Shown here: piece after piece, positions 56,282-64,000 of the stretch
Numbering within the stretch: position 1 is the first letter of the stretch
Layout of the letters: each line of letters starts with the position of its first letter
Notes under the pieces: model-generated
The model's database searches: none
The model's input: only the letters and a program-made list of their open reading frames with translations
Told to the model about the DNA's origin: nothing
Assembly (NCBI RefSeq): GCF_003387475.1
Contig: NZ_QUNO01000006.1
Coordinates: 496,001 to 560,000, forward strand
DNA from: Kutzneria buriramensis
GTDB taxonomy: Bacteria; Actinomycetota; Actinomycetes; Mycobacteriales; Pseudonocardiaceae
Length of the DNA stretch: 64,000 bases
Reading direction: 5' to 3'
Made by a program: the position numbers and the translations under genes

Positions 56282-56566
56282 TCACAGCGCCGCCCAGTAC
56301 GGCTTGTCCGGCTCGCGTTCGGCCTGGCCGATCGCGACGAGCTTGGACCAGCACGTCCCACACACCGGCAGGACGTGCACGGCATCGGTGGACGGCTCGA
56401 TCATCGCCGCGAGACGGCCGGTCACCTCTGCCAACTCATCCGACGCCACCGCGCAGACGAACACACTGCGCTGCAGGCGATCGCCCCACTGTTGCAGATA
56501 GGCGGCGACGCGAGCGCGGGCACCATCGGCGGAAATGTCGTAACACACCAGCACAGTCAGCGCCAT
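56282..56566 (-). CDS. cas2: CRISPR-associated endonuclease Cas2
   Basis: The 94-residue protein starts MALTVLVCYDISADGARARVAAYLQQWGDRLQRSVFVC, with the ferredoxin-fold first strand and the conserved aspartate (D10 in CYDIS), and LQRSVFVC as the interface strand. It has a C-x2-C pair (VCGTCW). The ATG at 56566 overlaps the Cas1 stop by 10 bp. It forms the spacer-integration complex with Cas1. The longer upstream frame belongs to the Cas1 overlap. Confidence 0.93.
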   Translation of the reverse strand: MALTVLVCYDISADGARARVAAYLQQWGDRLQRSVFVCAVASDELAEVTGRLAAMIEPSTDAVHVLPVCGTCWSKLVAIGQAEREPDKPYWAAL

Positions 56567-58448
56567 GACAGCCCCACCGGCAGCGGCCCGATTCCCTCCA
56601 CCCACGCCGCCACCACCTGCGCCTGCCGATACAGGTGGCGCCGCAGACTGCCCGCGAACCCGGGCAGGGCGCCGCGTGTCACCGTCAGCATGCAGCGTTC
56701 GTAGCCGTCCAGCACCGCTTCCCGACCCGCCTTGGTCAACAGGATCCCGCCGCGGGCGTCATCACGGCGGCCGTGCTGCGGCCCCAACCGGTGACGGCGC
56801 ACCAGTTCCAGCACGACCTGATCGACCACCAGCGGCCGGAACTCCTCCATGAGGTCCAGCGCCAGACTCGGACGTCGGTCGTGGTCGGCATGCAGGAAAC
56901 CGGCGGCTGGTTCCAAGCCGGCAGCCGCGAGCGCGGACACCGCTTCGGACGCCAGAACCGCGTAGCCGAACGACAACGCGCTGTTGACGACGTCCAGTGG
57001 TGGCTGTCGGGTGCGGCCGGCGAACCCGAACTCCGCGGGCAGGAACGCGGCCCACGCCTGAAAGTAGGCGCGCGCGGCAGCGCCCTCTAGCCCCATGATC
57101 TCGGCGTGGTCGCTGGCCTGCGGCAGCATGGCGGCGTAGCCGCGCATCGACGCGATCGCCTCGGACAGCTCCGCCGCGTGCTCACGTCGGACCATCCGCT
57201 GCAGCAGCACGACCTGTTTGCGGATCTTGGCGTCGATCAGAACCCGGCCGAACGGCACCGACAGCGCGGGATCGGCGGTGTGGGCCAGTTGCCGGCGTAG
57301 GCGCTGCAGCCTGCCGCTCGGGCCGGACACCGTCTGGCCGAGGTAGCGGCCCCGCTGCGAGCAGAACACGAGCTCGACGCCGTCGGACAGTGCCCAGTTG
57401 CGCAACCCGGAGCTGACGCCGACCGCGCCGAAACACACGATGCGGGCCACGAGCCCGGCCGGAACGTCCAGCACCTCGGTGCCGTCGTGCTCGACGAGGA
57501 CGCGGCCGCGTTCGATGTGCGCCCTGCTGCCCTGGATCCCCGCATACACGGTCCGGTTCTCGGGTACCTCGGCGCGCAGGTCCAGTACCGGCGGATACCG
57601 AGGACCGATGTCCTCGCCGAGGAAGCAGAAGCCCTCGTCACATGACATGATCTCCGTCTTGTCCGCGGCCAGCGTCATCCCGATCTCCTGGGCTGCCTCG
57701 GAGGCGACACGCGCCGCCTGCCACGCGTCGCGCTCGTCGCAGGCCAGCACGGCGACGTCGTCGGCGTAGCGGACCAGGGGGAAGCCGGCGGCGCGGAGCC
57801 GGTCGTCGAAGTCCTCAAGAACCAGGTTGGCCCACAGCGGTGACCGCGGCGACCCCTGCGCCAGCCCATGGGCGGGCCGAGCATGCTGTTGCCCGGGGCG
57901 GGGCGCGCCAGCAGCCGGTCCACCAGGTCCAGAAGGTCGCTGTCGACGATCAGGATCTCCAGCAACCGACGCAGCCGCACCAGGTCCACGCTGGGGAAGC
58001 AGTCGTGCAGGTCGGTGCGCAGAACCCAGCCGAACCCCTCCTCACGCAGCCGCACCAGCGCTTGGACGGCGTCCACGACGCCCAGCCCGGGCCGGAATCC
58101 GTAGCTGCTCGGTCCCAACACCGGGTCCAGGTGCGGACGCAGCTGCGACAGCACGGCACGCTCCACGATCCGGTCCCGGACGGTCGGCACACGCAGGACC
58201 CGGTGGCCGCCTTCGGCCTTGGGGATCATCAGCTCGGTGAGCACACCCGGCTGGTAGGCCCCGGTGGCGAGTTGGTCGGCTAGCTCGGCCAGACTCTAGT
58301 CGGCGTCGGCGGCGAACCGGCGCACGCCCGCCGATAGCCGCTCGTCCGCGGCGTCGGCGTCCAGGGCCTGCTGCCACGCCTCGGCGAGGCAGCCTGGGTC
58401 GCTGGCCGCGGCGAGCAGGTCACCCAACGCGTGCCGCCTGCCCGTCGG
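56557..58448 (-). pseudogene. cas1: Reverse transcriptase-Cas1 fusion, two lesions
   Basis: The RT part reads RRHALGDLLAAASDPG, SLAELADQLATGAYQPG, HRVLRVPTVRDRIVERAVLSQL, SSYGFRPGLGVVDAV, RTDLHDCFPSVDL (first catalytic D) and, after a missing G near 57877, GLAQGSPRSPLWANL and YADDVAVLACDE (YADD). Cas1 follows: LEGAAARAYFQAW (E), FLHADHD (H), DLMEEFRPLVVD (D). An in-frame TAG at 58296-58298 stands where the second RT copy has K (DAEKSL). The G loss might be an assembly error; the TAG looks real. RT-Cas1 with type III systems takes spacers from RNA. Confidence 0.9.
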
Positions 58449-58617
58449 GTCGCAGCAGGCGCGCCCCGCCGAAGCCGCGGGTGGTGTAGGCGCCGATCCC
58501 GCTGAACGGGGCCAGCCGAGCCAGCGCGCTGACTCCGGCTGGGTCGAAGCCCGGCGCGTCGAGGGCGAAGCGGACCTGTCCGCGGAAACCGCCGACCGCG
58601 ACCGACACCGGGCGCCG
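58420..58617 (-). pseudogene. cas6: C-terminal fragment of Cas6
   Basis: Reads RPVSVAVGGFRGQVRFALDAPGFDPAGVSALARLAPFSGIGAYTTRGFGGARLL, the C-terminal G-rich RNA-binding loop of Cas6, nearly identical to the intact copy at 61664. The 5' side ends at about 58617, exactly where a partial spacer and array D begin. It overlaps the RT start as in the other copy. Confidence 0.9.
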
Positions 58618-58634
58618 TTCAAGACCCCGATGAC

Positions 58635-59346
58635 GTTTCAATACGCCCTCCGGCGTGACTCGCGTATTGACGATCCCAACAGCCACTACCTGCTGGCCTC
58701 ATACAACGGGTTTCAATACGCCCTCCGGCGTGACTCCCGTATCAACCGGCCCTTCACTGGATCGGCGCCACAACTCACCTCGGGTTTCAATACGCCTTCC
58801 AGCGTGACTCCCGTATCGACCTTCAGTGCAGGCTACGCCATTACAGCGCTTGGCCGGTTTCAATACACCCTCCGGCGTGACACCCGTATCGACGCGGGGC
58901 CGTTCCTGTTGATGACCTGGCATCTGCAGAGTTTCAATACGCCCTCCGGCGTGACTCCCGTATCGACGCCCGACCTCGCCCGCATCGTCGACGAACTGGC
59001 CGGAGAGTTTCAATACGCCCTCTGGCGTGACTCCCGTATCGACGAGACCATCCTGGCTCGCATCGCCGTCGCCTACCCGTTTCAATACGCCCTCTGGCGT
59101 GACTCCCGTATCGACCCACGAAGTGGGCAAACTGGTACAGATGGCGTTCGGGTTTCAATACGCCCTCTGGCGTGACTCCCGTATCGACATTCGGCTCGTA
59201 TTCCGATTCATCAGGTTTCGCGCAATATGGAGTTTCAATACGCCCTCCGGCGTGACTCCCGTATCAACCGCCACCGCCAGCACGCTCATCATGAGCGCCG
59301 AGATGGGGGCGTTTCAATACGCCTCCGGCGTGACTCCCGTACCGAC
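58635..59346 (-). CRISPR. Array D-i: ten repeats
   Basis: Repeats start at 58635, 58710, 58784, 58857, 58931, 59007, 59079, 59152, 59232, 59311; spacers 35-43 bp. Consensus begins GTTTCAATACGCCCTCCGGC and ends TGACTCCCGTATCGAC (plus), differing from arrays A-C in the stem and 3' third. Ends GAAAC on the crRNA strand. The leader follows at 59347. Confidence 0.96.
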
Positions 59347-59637
59347 CCTATCTACTTCAGCGAGCCCCCAACCAGCGACAACGAAAACCCGCCGCACGCG
59401 GACCCACAACCACAGCCGTCGATGATCGCTTCCCGCCACCTCAGACCATATCGCCGCAGCCCCAGGCGATGCACGCCAGAACAGCATCCGATCTTCACAA
59501 CCCCCTCTCCGAAGGGAGCAGACCCGACAGTGCAGTTTAGCTACGGCTTGCCCGGTTCACACGGCACGACCGGCCTGAACACCCCGCTCACCCGAATGCC
59601 CCTAACAGTCGACCACCTACAGCTCACCCTTCACCAT
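59347..59637 (-). promoter_or_regulatory. Leader copy with short cas2-end remnant
   Basis: Begins CCTATCTACTTCAGCGAGCC. Like the other leaders it holds CGATGATCGCTTCCCGCC and TCCGATCTTCACAACCCCC. From about 59535 CTACGGCTTGCCCGG recalls the last codons of cas2. The rest is unassigned. Confidence 0.8.
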
Positions 59638-59980
59638 GACCGGTACGCCAGTCGGCGTGAGCCCATCTCGACTAGCTTTGCCGAGGACGTCGTCCCGCCC
59701 CGCTGGCCAGCAAGACGTTCCAATACGCCCTGCGGCGTGACTCCCGTATCGCCTTCACTATGCCCGCACGCTGGCCGGAGCCAAGTGCTAGTTTCAATAC
59801 GCCCTCCGCCGTGACTCCCGTATCAACCTCATCGCCGCGCCCGGCTTCATCGGGTTCAAGACCCCGATGACGTTTCAATACGCCCTCCGGCGTGACTCCC
59901 GAATCGACGTGCTGAACGGGCTCGCAATCGTGTTTTCCTGACCGTTTCAATACGCCCTCCGGCGTGACTCCAGTATCGAC
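59638..59980 (-). CRISPR. Array D-ii: five repeats
   Basis: Repeats at about 59638 (decayed), 59717, 59791, 59872 and 59944, same consensus as D-i. The spacer at 59674-59716 recurs in D-iii. Leader at 59981. Confidence 0.93.
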
Positions 59981-60269
59981 CCTATCTACTTCAGCGAGCC
60001 CCCAACCAGCGACAACGAAAACCCGCCGCACGAGGACCCACAACCACAGCCGTCGATGATCGCTTCCCGTCACCTCAGACCATATCGCCGCAGCCCCAGG
60101 CGATGCACGCGAGAACAGTATCCGATCTTCACAGACCCTCCCCGAGCGGAGCAGCCCCGACGGTGCAGCTTAGCTATGGCTTGCCCGGTCCACACGACAT
60201 GACCGGCCTGAACACCCCGCTCACCCGAATGACCCTAACAGTCGACCACCTACAACTCACCCTTCACCT
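59981..60269 (-). promoter_or_regulatory. Leader copy, near-duplicate of 59347-59637
   Basis: Begins CCTATCTACTTCAGCGAGCC and matches the previous leader with few changes over about 290 bp, including the terminal TCACCCTTCACC block before the decayed repeat. Confidence 0.8.
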
Positions 60270-61143
60270 CGACCAGCACACCCGCCGCCGTGAAGCCCAT
60301 CTCGACTAGCTTTGCCGAGCACGTCGTCCCGCCCCGCTGGCCAGCAAGACGTTCCTATACGCCATCCTCCGTGACTCCCGTATCGCCAGGGAGCGTTGTC
60401 CGTGTTCATCGGAAACGCCTTCAACGTTTCAATACACCCTCCGGCGTGACTCCCGTATCGACAGCCATCATGCAGCTTGTCACGACAAGCCGACCCATAA
60501 CAGTTTCAATGCGCCCTCCGGCGCGACTCCCATATCGACCACCTCATTGCCCAGCTGTGGCCGCAAAAGCTGATGATGTTTCAGTACGCCCTCCGGCGTG
60601 ACTCCCGTATCGACAAGATTCCGGCCGCGTCGAGCGCTCGCGCCCCTCGAATTTCAATACGCCTCCGGCATGAGCCCCGTATCAACGTAGCTACCGGGCC
60701 GTCGCCTCCACCGAGACCGACGGGTTTCAATAAGCCCTCCGCCGCGACTCCCGCATCGACGTGCCGCTAACGCGATCATCACCTTCGCGCAGAACCCCTT
60801 CTGACGTTGCAATACACCCTCCGGCGTGACTCCCGTATCGACTCTTTGCAATACCCGGTGACTATTCCCATTTTGAGTGGTGTTTCAATACGCCCTCCGC
60901 CGTGACTCCCGTATCATCGTTTAAGCAAAGCTCGCCGTGACCAAATCGCCATCTAGTTTCAATACGCCCTCCGGCGTGGCTCCCGTATCGACTTCTTGCT
61001 CCACTCGATCGACATGCTCTGATCTGTGAATTTCAATGCGCCCACCGGCGTGACTCCCGTATCGACGTTGCTGAAGTGGGTTCAGCATGCTGACGGGTCT
61101 TTCGATGTTTCAATACGCCCTCTGGCGCGACTCCCATATCGAC
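60270..61143 (-). CRISPR. Array D-iii: about twelve repeats
   Basis: Repeats at about 60270 (decayed), 60351, 60426, 60503, 60578, 60651, 60724, 60806, 60882, 60956, 61030 and 61107. Several carry 1-4 changes even near the leader side, so this block looks old. Leader fragment at 61144. Confidence 0.93.
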
Positions 61144-61186
61144 CCTATCTACTTCAGCGAGCCCTCAACCAGCGACAACGAAAACC
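61144..61186 (-). promoter_or_regulatory. Truncated leader copy
   Basis: Only the first 43 bp of the leader (CCTATCTACTTCAGCGAGCC onward) remain before the sequence switches to reverse-transcriptase coding DNA at about 61190. Confidence 0.8.
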
Positions 61187-61197
61187 TCTATCGCCGA

Positions 61198-61704
61198 TCA
61201 GGATCCCAGCAGCCGACGCAGCCGCGTGAGGTCGACGCTGGGGAAGCAGTCATGCAGATCGGTGTGCAGCACACAGCCGAACCCCTCCTCACGCAGCCGT
61301 GCCAGCGCTTGGACTGCGTCCACGACGCCCGGTCCGGGCCGGAACCCGAAGCTACCCGGGCCTAGCACGGGGTCCAGGTGCGGTCTCAGATGCGACAGCA
61401 GGTCTCGCTCCACGACGCGGTCAGGCACCGTCGGCACACGCAGGACCCGATGCCCGCCGTCCTTGGGGATCACCACCTCGGTGAGCAGGCCCGGCTGATA
61501 CGTGCCGGAGGCGAGCAGGTCGGCCAGGTCAGCCAGCGATTTCTCGGCGTCGCCGGCGAACCGGCGCACTCCGGCCGACAGTTGATCATCCGCGGCGTCA
61601 CTGGCGAGGACCTGCTCCGACGCCGGGGTGAGGCAGCGTGGGTCGATGGCCGCGGCGAGGAGGTCACCCAACGCGCGCCGCCTGCCCGGCCGGTCGCGGG
61701 GCAC
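61198..61704 (-). pseudogene. N-terminal fragment of a second RT(-Cas1) gene
   Basis: GTG 61704 overlaps the cas6 3' end and reads PRDRPGRRRALGDLLAAAID, DAEKSLADLADLLASGTYQPG, FGFRPGPGVVDAV and HTDLHDCFPSVDLTRLRRLL, then stops. It holds RT blocks up to the first catalytic D; the YADD block and all of Cas1 are gone. About 85% identical to the other copy and free of its TAG. Confidence 0.92.
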
Positions 61705-62416
61705 GGGCCCCGCCGAAGCCGCGGGTGGTGTAGGCGCCGATGCCGCTGAACGGGGCTAGCCGCGCCAGGGCGGTGACGCCGGTCGGGTCGAAGCCAGGGG
61801 TGTCCACGGCGAAGCGGACCTGTCCGGAGAAGCCGCCGACCGCGACCGACACGGGCCTGCGGGTGCCGGTGCTGTCGGCGCGGTCGTGCAGCACGACCTG
61901 CTCAACAGTGGTGGTCCCGTCCACACCCGTGACCACGATGGGGTCGCCGGACAGGTCGACGGTCACGTCGGCGATGTCGGCGGGCGCGAAGGTCCGCCAG
62001 GACGCGCGCAGGCTGCCCAGGACTGCGGACGGCGCTGGCCAGGGCAGGAACCGGTTGCCGCGTCGGAAGGTGACGGGGCTGATGAAGCGGAAGGCCCATT
62101 CGGTGGTGACGGGGCCGTGCAGCAGCTGTGCCCAGGTGCAGGCGGCGATCTGGTGGACACCCGTCGGTCGGCCCGCGGCGGGTGCGTGGCGTCGTCGTGT
62201 GTCCTCGACGCCGGTGATCAAACGGTCGGCGAGGGTGTCATCAAGCAGCCCGACCTCGACCACAAGGCTGCCGGGCTCGCGGCGCGCGGTCCACGACCAG
62301 GGTTTGCGGTTCGCGTGGTGGTCGGTGTCCAGGCAGCGGGCCAGCATCCGATATACCGTCCTGCGGTCGAGCGTCGGGCCGGGCTGGGCGAGGGTCAGTC
62401 GCCAGAGGCTGGGCAT
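61664..62416 (-). CDS. cas6: CRISPR pre-crRNA endoribonuclease Cas6
   Basis: The 250-residue protein from ATG 62416 (AGGAGAG upstream) starts MPSLWRLTLAQPGPTLDRRTVYRMLA. It has WAFRFISPVTFRRGNRFLPWPAPSAVLGSLRASW (RAMP fold) and the C-terminal FSGIGAYTTRGFGG glycine-rich loop. It cuts repeats to give crRNAs with an 8-nt 5' handle. A histidine-bearing first half (DTDHHANRK) may supply the catalytic base. It is the only complete Cas6 in the window and must serve all arrays if they are expressed. Confidence 0.9.
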   Translation of the reverse strand: MPSLWRLTLAQPGPTLDRRTVYRMLARCLDTDHHANRKPWSWTARREPGSLVVEVGLLDDTLADRLITGVEDTRRRHAPAAGRPTGVHQIAACTWAQLLHGPVTTEWAFRFISPVTFRRGNRFLPWPAPSAVLGSLRASWRTFAPADIADVTVDLSGDPIVVTGVDGTTTVEQVVLHDRADSTGTRRPVSVAVGGFSGQVRFAVDTPGFDPTGVTALARLAPFSGIGAYTTRGFGGARAPRPAGQAARVG

Positions 62417-62418
62417 CA

Positions 62419-62766
62419 GGCTCTCCTGGGGGTGCGGCGGTCGGCCGGGCGTGGTTGTGGTCGGGCCAGGCATCCCACACGGTGTGCGCGACCGTGTTGT
62501 CCGGTGTGGTCAGGTCTGTGTGCCCCGTGTCGCCGGTCAGGCGGGCGGTGGCGCCGGCTGGCAGGAGTCCGGCGGGCACGAGTTCAGCGCGGAACACGGC
62601 GGTGAGCAGGGCGTGGGCGGGTGTCGTCGATCGCGACGGGCGCCAGCCAGACCGGTGAGGCGCGGCCGCCGTGGTGGTCATCGTCGAGCCAGCGGGCCAG
62701 GATCGGGTGCACCACGCGCGGCTTGAGCACCTCGCCGTCGCTCTCCCAGCGCCACAGGCTCGGCAT
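62419..62766 (-). pseudogene. Small ORF between cmr1 and cas6, one frameshift
   Basis: ATG 62766 shares TGATG with the cmr1 stop and opens MPSLWRWESDGEVLKPRVVHPILARWLDDDHHGGRASPVWLAPVAIDD, strikingly like the cas6 start (MPSLWR...LARxLDxDHH). Near 62630 the frame shifts to PAHALLTAVFRAELVPAGLLPAGATARL, then DNTVAHTVWDAW. Length is about 115 codons. It may be a shortened Cas6-like duplicate or a separate small subunit. The natural stop is unclear. Confidence 0.55.
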
Positions 62767-63980
62767 CAGGACTGCCCACGGTAGAAGTCCTCGGGCAGCC
62801 GCCATTCGTCCGTCAGCCATCGTCTCCAGGTGTCGGAGATCGTGTGCAGGTCCGGGATCGTCAGGCCGAACTTGCCTGGGCTGAGGCGGGCGGTGTCGGG
62901 GAGCAGCCTCGCGTGGAACAGGAAGGTCACGACGCGCCAGCCGTCTGTGGTCCATACCGGGCGCAGCCAGACCGGGGATGCGCGGCGGATCTTCGCGCCC
63001 TGGAATGTCGGTTCGATCGAGGCGCGAAACTCGCCCCGACTGGTGGAGTAGTAGCCCACGGGGAGGCCGAACGCCGCGATGGGATATTTGCCCGAGGAGC
63101 CGTGGATGGCATTGACCCATTCCGGGGAGCGGAGATTCTTGCTGATTTCTTCTTCCGGCTCGGCGACGACACGAAACGCCCGCCATTCCTGACCGGCATG
63201 CATGAGTGCGGACTGCCAGTCGGGCAGTGCTTCGCCCGCTAGGAACCGGCCTTCCCAGTGCGGAGGGCACAGCACGGGGAACTCGGCCAGGACATTTCCC
63301 GGCCTGCCTGTCCATCCGTGCTCGCCCATTCTGCTAATTGCGGGCGGAATGGGCTGGGTGAACAGGACACCCCAGGATTCCGCGCGTGTCGGTGCCCCGA
63401 GTGCTTCGTGCCGCCACTTCCCGGGCAGCGGCACGCCGGAGTGGTCGGCACAGCGCAGCTGGCCGAAGCCCCGGCGGACCCGGGCGCCGAGACCGCCGTA
63501 GGTGAGCCAGGCCCACAGCGCCAACATGAAGCGCGCGTTCAGCTTCTCGGCGTCCCGGCCGGTAGCGAACCTGATCTTGAGGTCGAATGTCTGGTCGGGG
63601 CCGGGAGGCACATAGGGCCGCTTCATGGTGCGCTGCCACAAGCCCTGGCCCATCAGGTACTGGGCCCCGTGAAACCGCTGGTCACGAAGGTCCGGGTAGG
63701 CCGCCCACTCCGGCCGCGGGTCGGTGTCGGTCGCCGGCTGGCTGTCCACGCGCAGGGCGATGCGGGAGGGGCGCTCGGGGCGGGCGCTACCGAAGACGGC
63801 TTCCTCCTCAGCCCACAGCGCCTTCAGGTCCGTGATGCCGTGGGCGGCGGCCACGGCGCGGAACCAGAAGCGCAGGGCGCCGCGGATGGACGGGACCCTG
63901 ATGGGGTCGCCGCCCTCGGCGTCGTCGCCACTGAACAGGGGGGTGACGACGCGCAGGGTCAGCGTGGTCCAGGTGGTCAT
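62766..63980 (-). CDS. cmr1: Type III-B RAMP protein Cmr1
   Basis: The 404-residue protein starts MTTWTTLTLRVVTPLFSGDD, then IRVPSIRGALRFWFRAVAAAHG, a run with LWAEEEAVFGSA, and GGLGARVRRGFGQLRC. These are the two RAMP glycine-rich loops and the early helix typical of Cmr1, the subunit at the 3' end of the crRNA in the Cmr complex. GAGGAG precedes the ATG at 63980. The rest of the cmr operon (cmr2-6) should lie beyond the right edge. Confidence 0.92.
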   Translation of the reverse strand: MTTWTTLTLRVVTPLFSGDDAEGGDPIRVPSIRGALRFWFRAVAAAHGITDLKALWAEEEAVFGSARPERPSRIALRVDSQPATDTDPRPEWAAYPDLRDQRFHGAQYLMGQGLWQRTMKRPYVPPGPDQTFDLKIRFATGRDAEKLNARFMLALWAWLTYGGLGARVRRGFGQLRCADHSGVPLPGKWRHEALGAPTRAESWGVLFTQPIPPAISRMGEHGWTGRPGNVLAEFPVLCPPHWEGRFLAGEALPDWQSALMHAGQEWRAFRVVAEPEEEISKNLRSPEWVNAIHGSSGKYPIAAFGLPVGYYSTSRGEFRASIEPTFQGAKIRRASPVWLRPVWTTDGWRVVTFLFHARLLPDTARLSPGKFGLTIPDLHTISDTWRRWLTDEWRLPEDFYRGQS

Positions 63981-64000
63981 GGCACTCCTCGGATGCGGCG

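Noticed and set aside
58630-59175. Open frame with repeated FQYALRRDSRI units
   Set aside because: It is the CRISPR repeat translated; not a repeat protein.

Overview
High-GC DNA with GTG/TTG starts, 4-nt stop/start overlaps, an ECF sigma factor with a C-terminal SnoaL-like domain, SARP/STAND regulators and a WXG-like protein. This points to an actinomycete, most likely a filamentous one of the Pseudonocardiales type (the order is an inference; the phylum is secure).

1-9.2 kb is chromosomal-looking: a partial membrane protein, a DHFR-like reductase, an ECF sigma factor, then a lysine-degradation locus. Five genes (kdd, amidohydrolase, kamD, kamE, kal) are joined by 4-nt overlaps on the minus strand, with a divergent lysine 2,3-aminomutase (kamA). 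The usual thiolase-like step (kce) is absent here and an amidohydrolase sits among the genes instead.

9.2-21 kb is a gene-poor graveyard. It has intact islands (ASCH protein, secreted polysaccharide lyase-like protein, WXG-like protein, PD-(D/E)XK-like protein). Between them lie broken genes: an Abi_C protein, the 3' end of pobA, an ISL3 transposase, the first 30 codons of a glucokinase, the C-terminus of a Cas1 beside an unusual direct repeat, and one end of an IS481-type element.

21-45 kb is an accessory region: an SF2 helicase operon; three separated Tn3 transposase fragments; a tyrosine-recombinase pair whose second member is broken; a serine resolvase with a repeat-rich site upstream; a zinc-ribbon integrase-like gene cut by two insertion sequences that share one CTAG; and several STAND/TPR proteins.

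45-54 kb holds a small locus that may be a peptide-nucleotide (microcin C-like) RiPP system: a 21-codon peptide gene ending Asn-Asn behind a perfect AAGGAGG, followed 7 nt later by a PqqD-ThiF (MccB-like) enzyme. It is flanked by a SARP-STAND-TPR regulator and an NB-ARC-TPR protein.

54-64 kb is a heavily rearranged type III-B CRISPR-Cas locus with a reverse transcriptase. From the right edge leftward it has cmr1, a small ORF, cas6, a truncated RT, three array blocks separated by leader copies, a second set (truncated cas6, RT-Cas1, cas2), a leader, an array, another leader with a cas2 fragment, and a further array. A small decayed array of the same repeat family lies 9 kb away at 44.9 kb. At least five leader copies and a duplicated spacer show tandem duplication of leader-array units.

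Many apparent frameshifts here are single-base losses in runs of G or C. Some of the genes marked broken may therefore be intact in the organism and damaged only in this assembly; two in-frame TAG codons cannot be explained that way.
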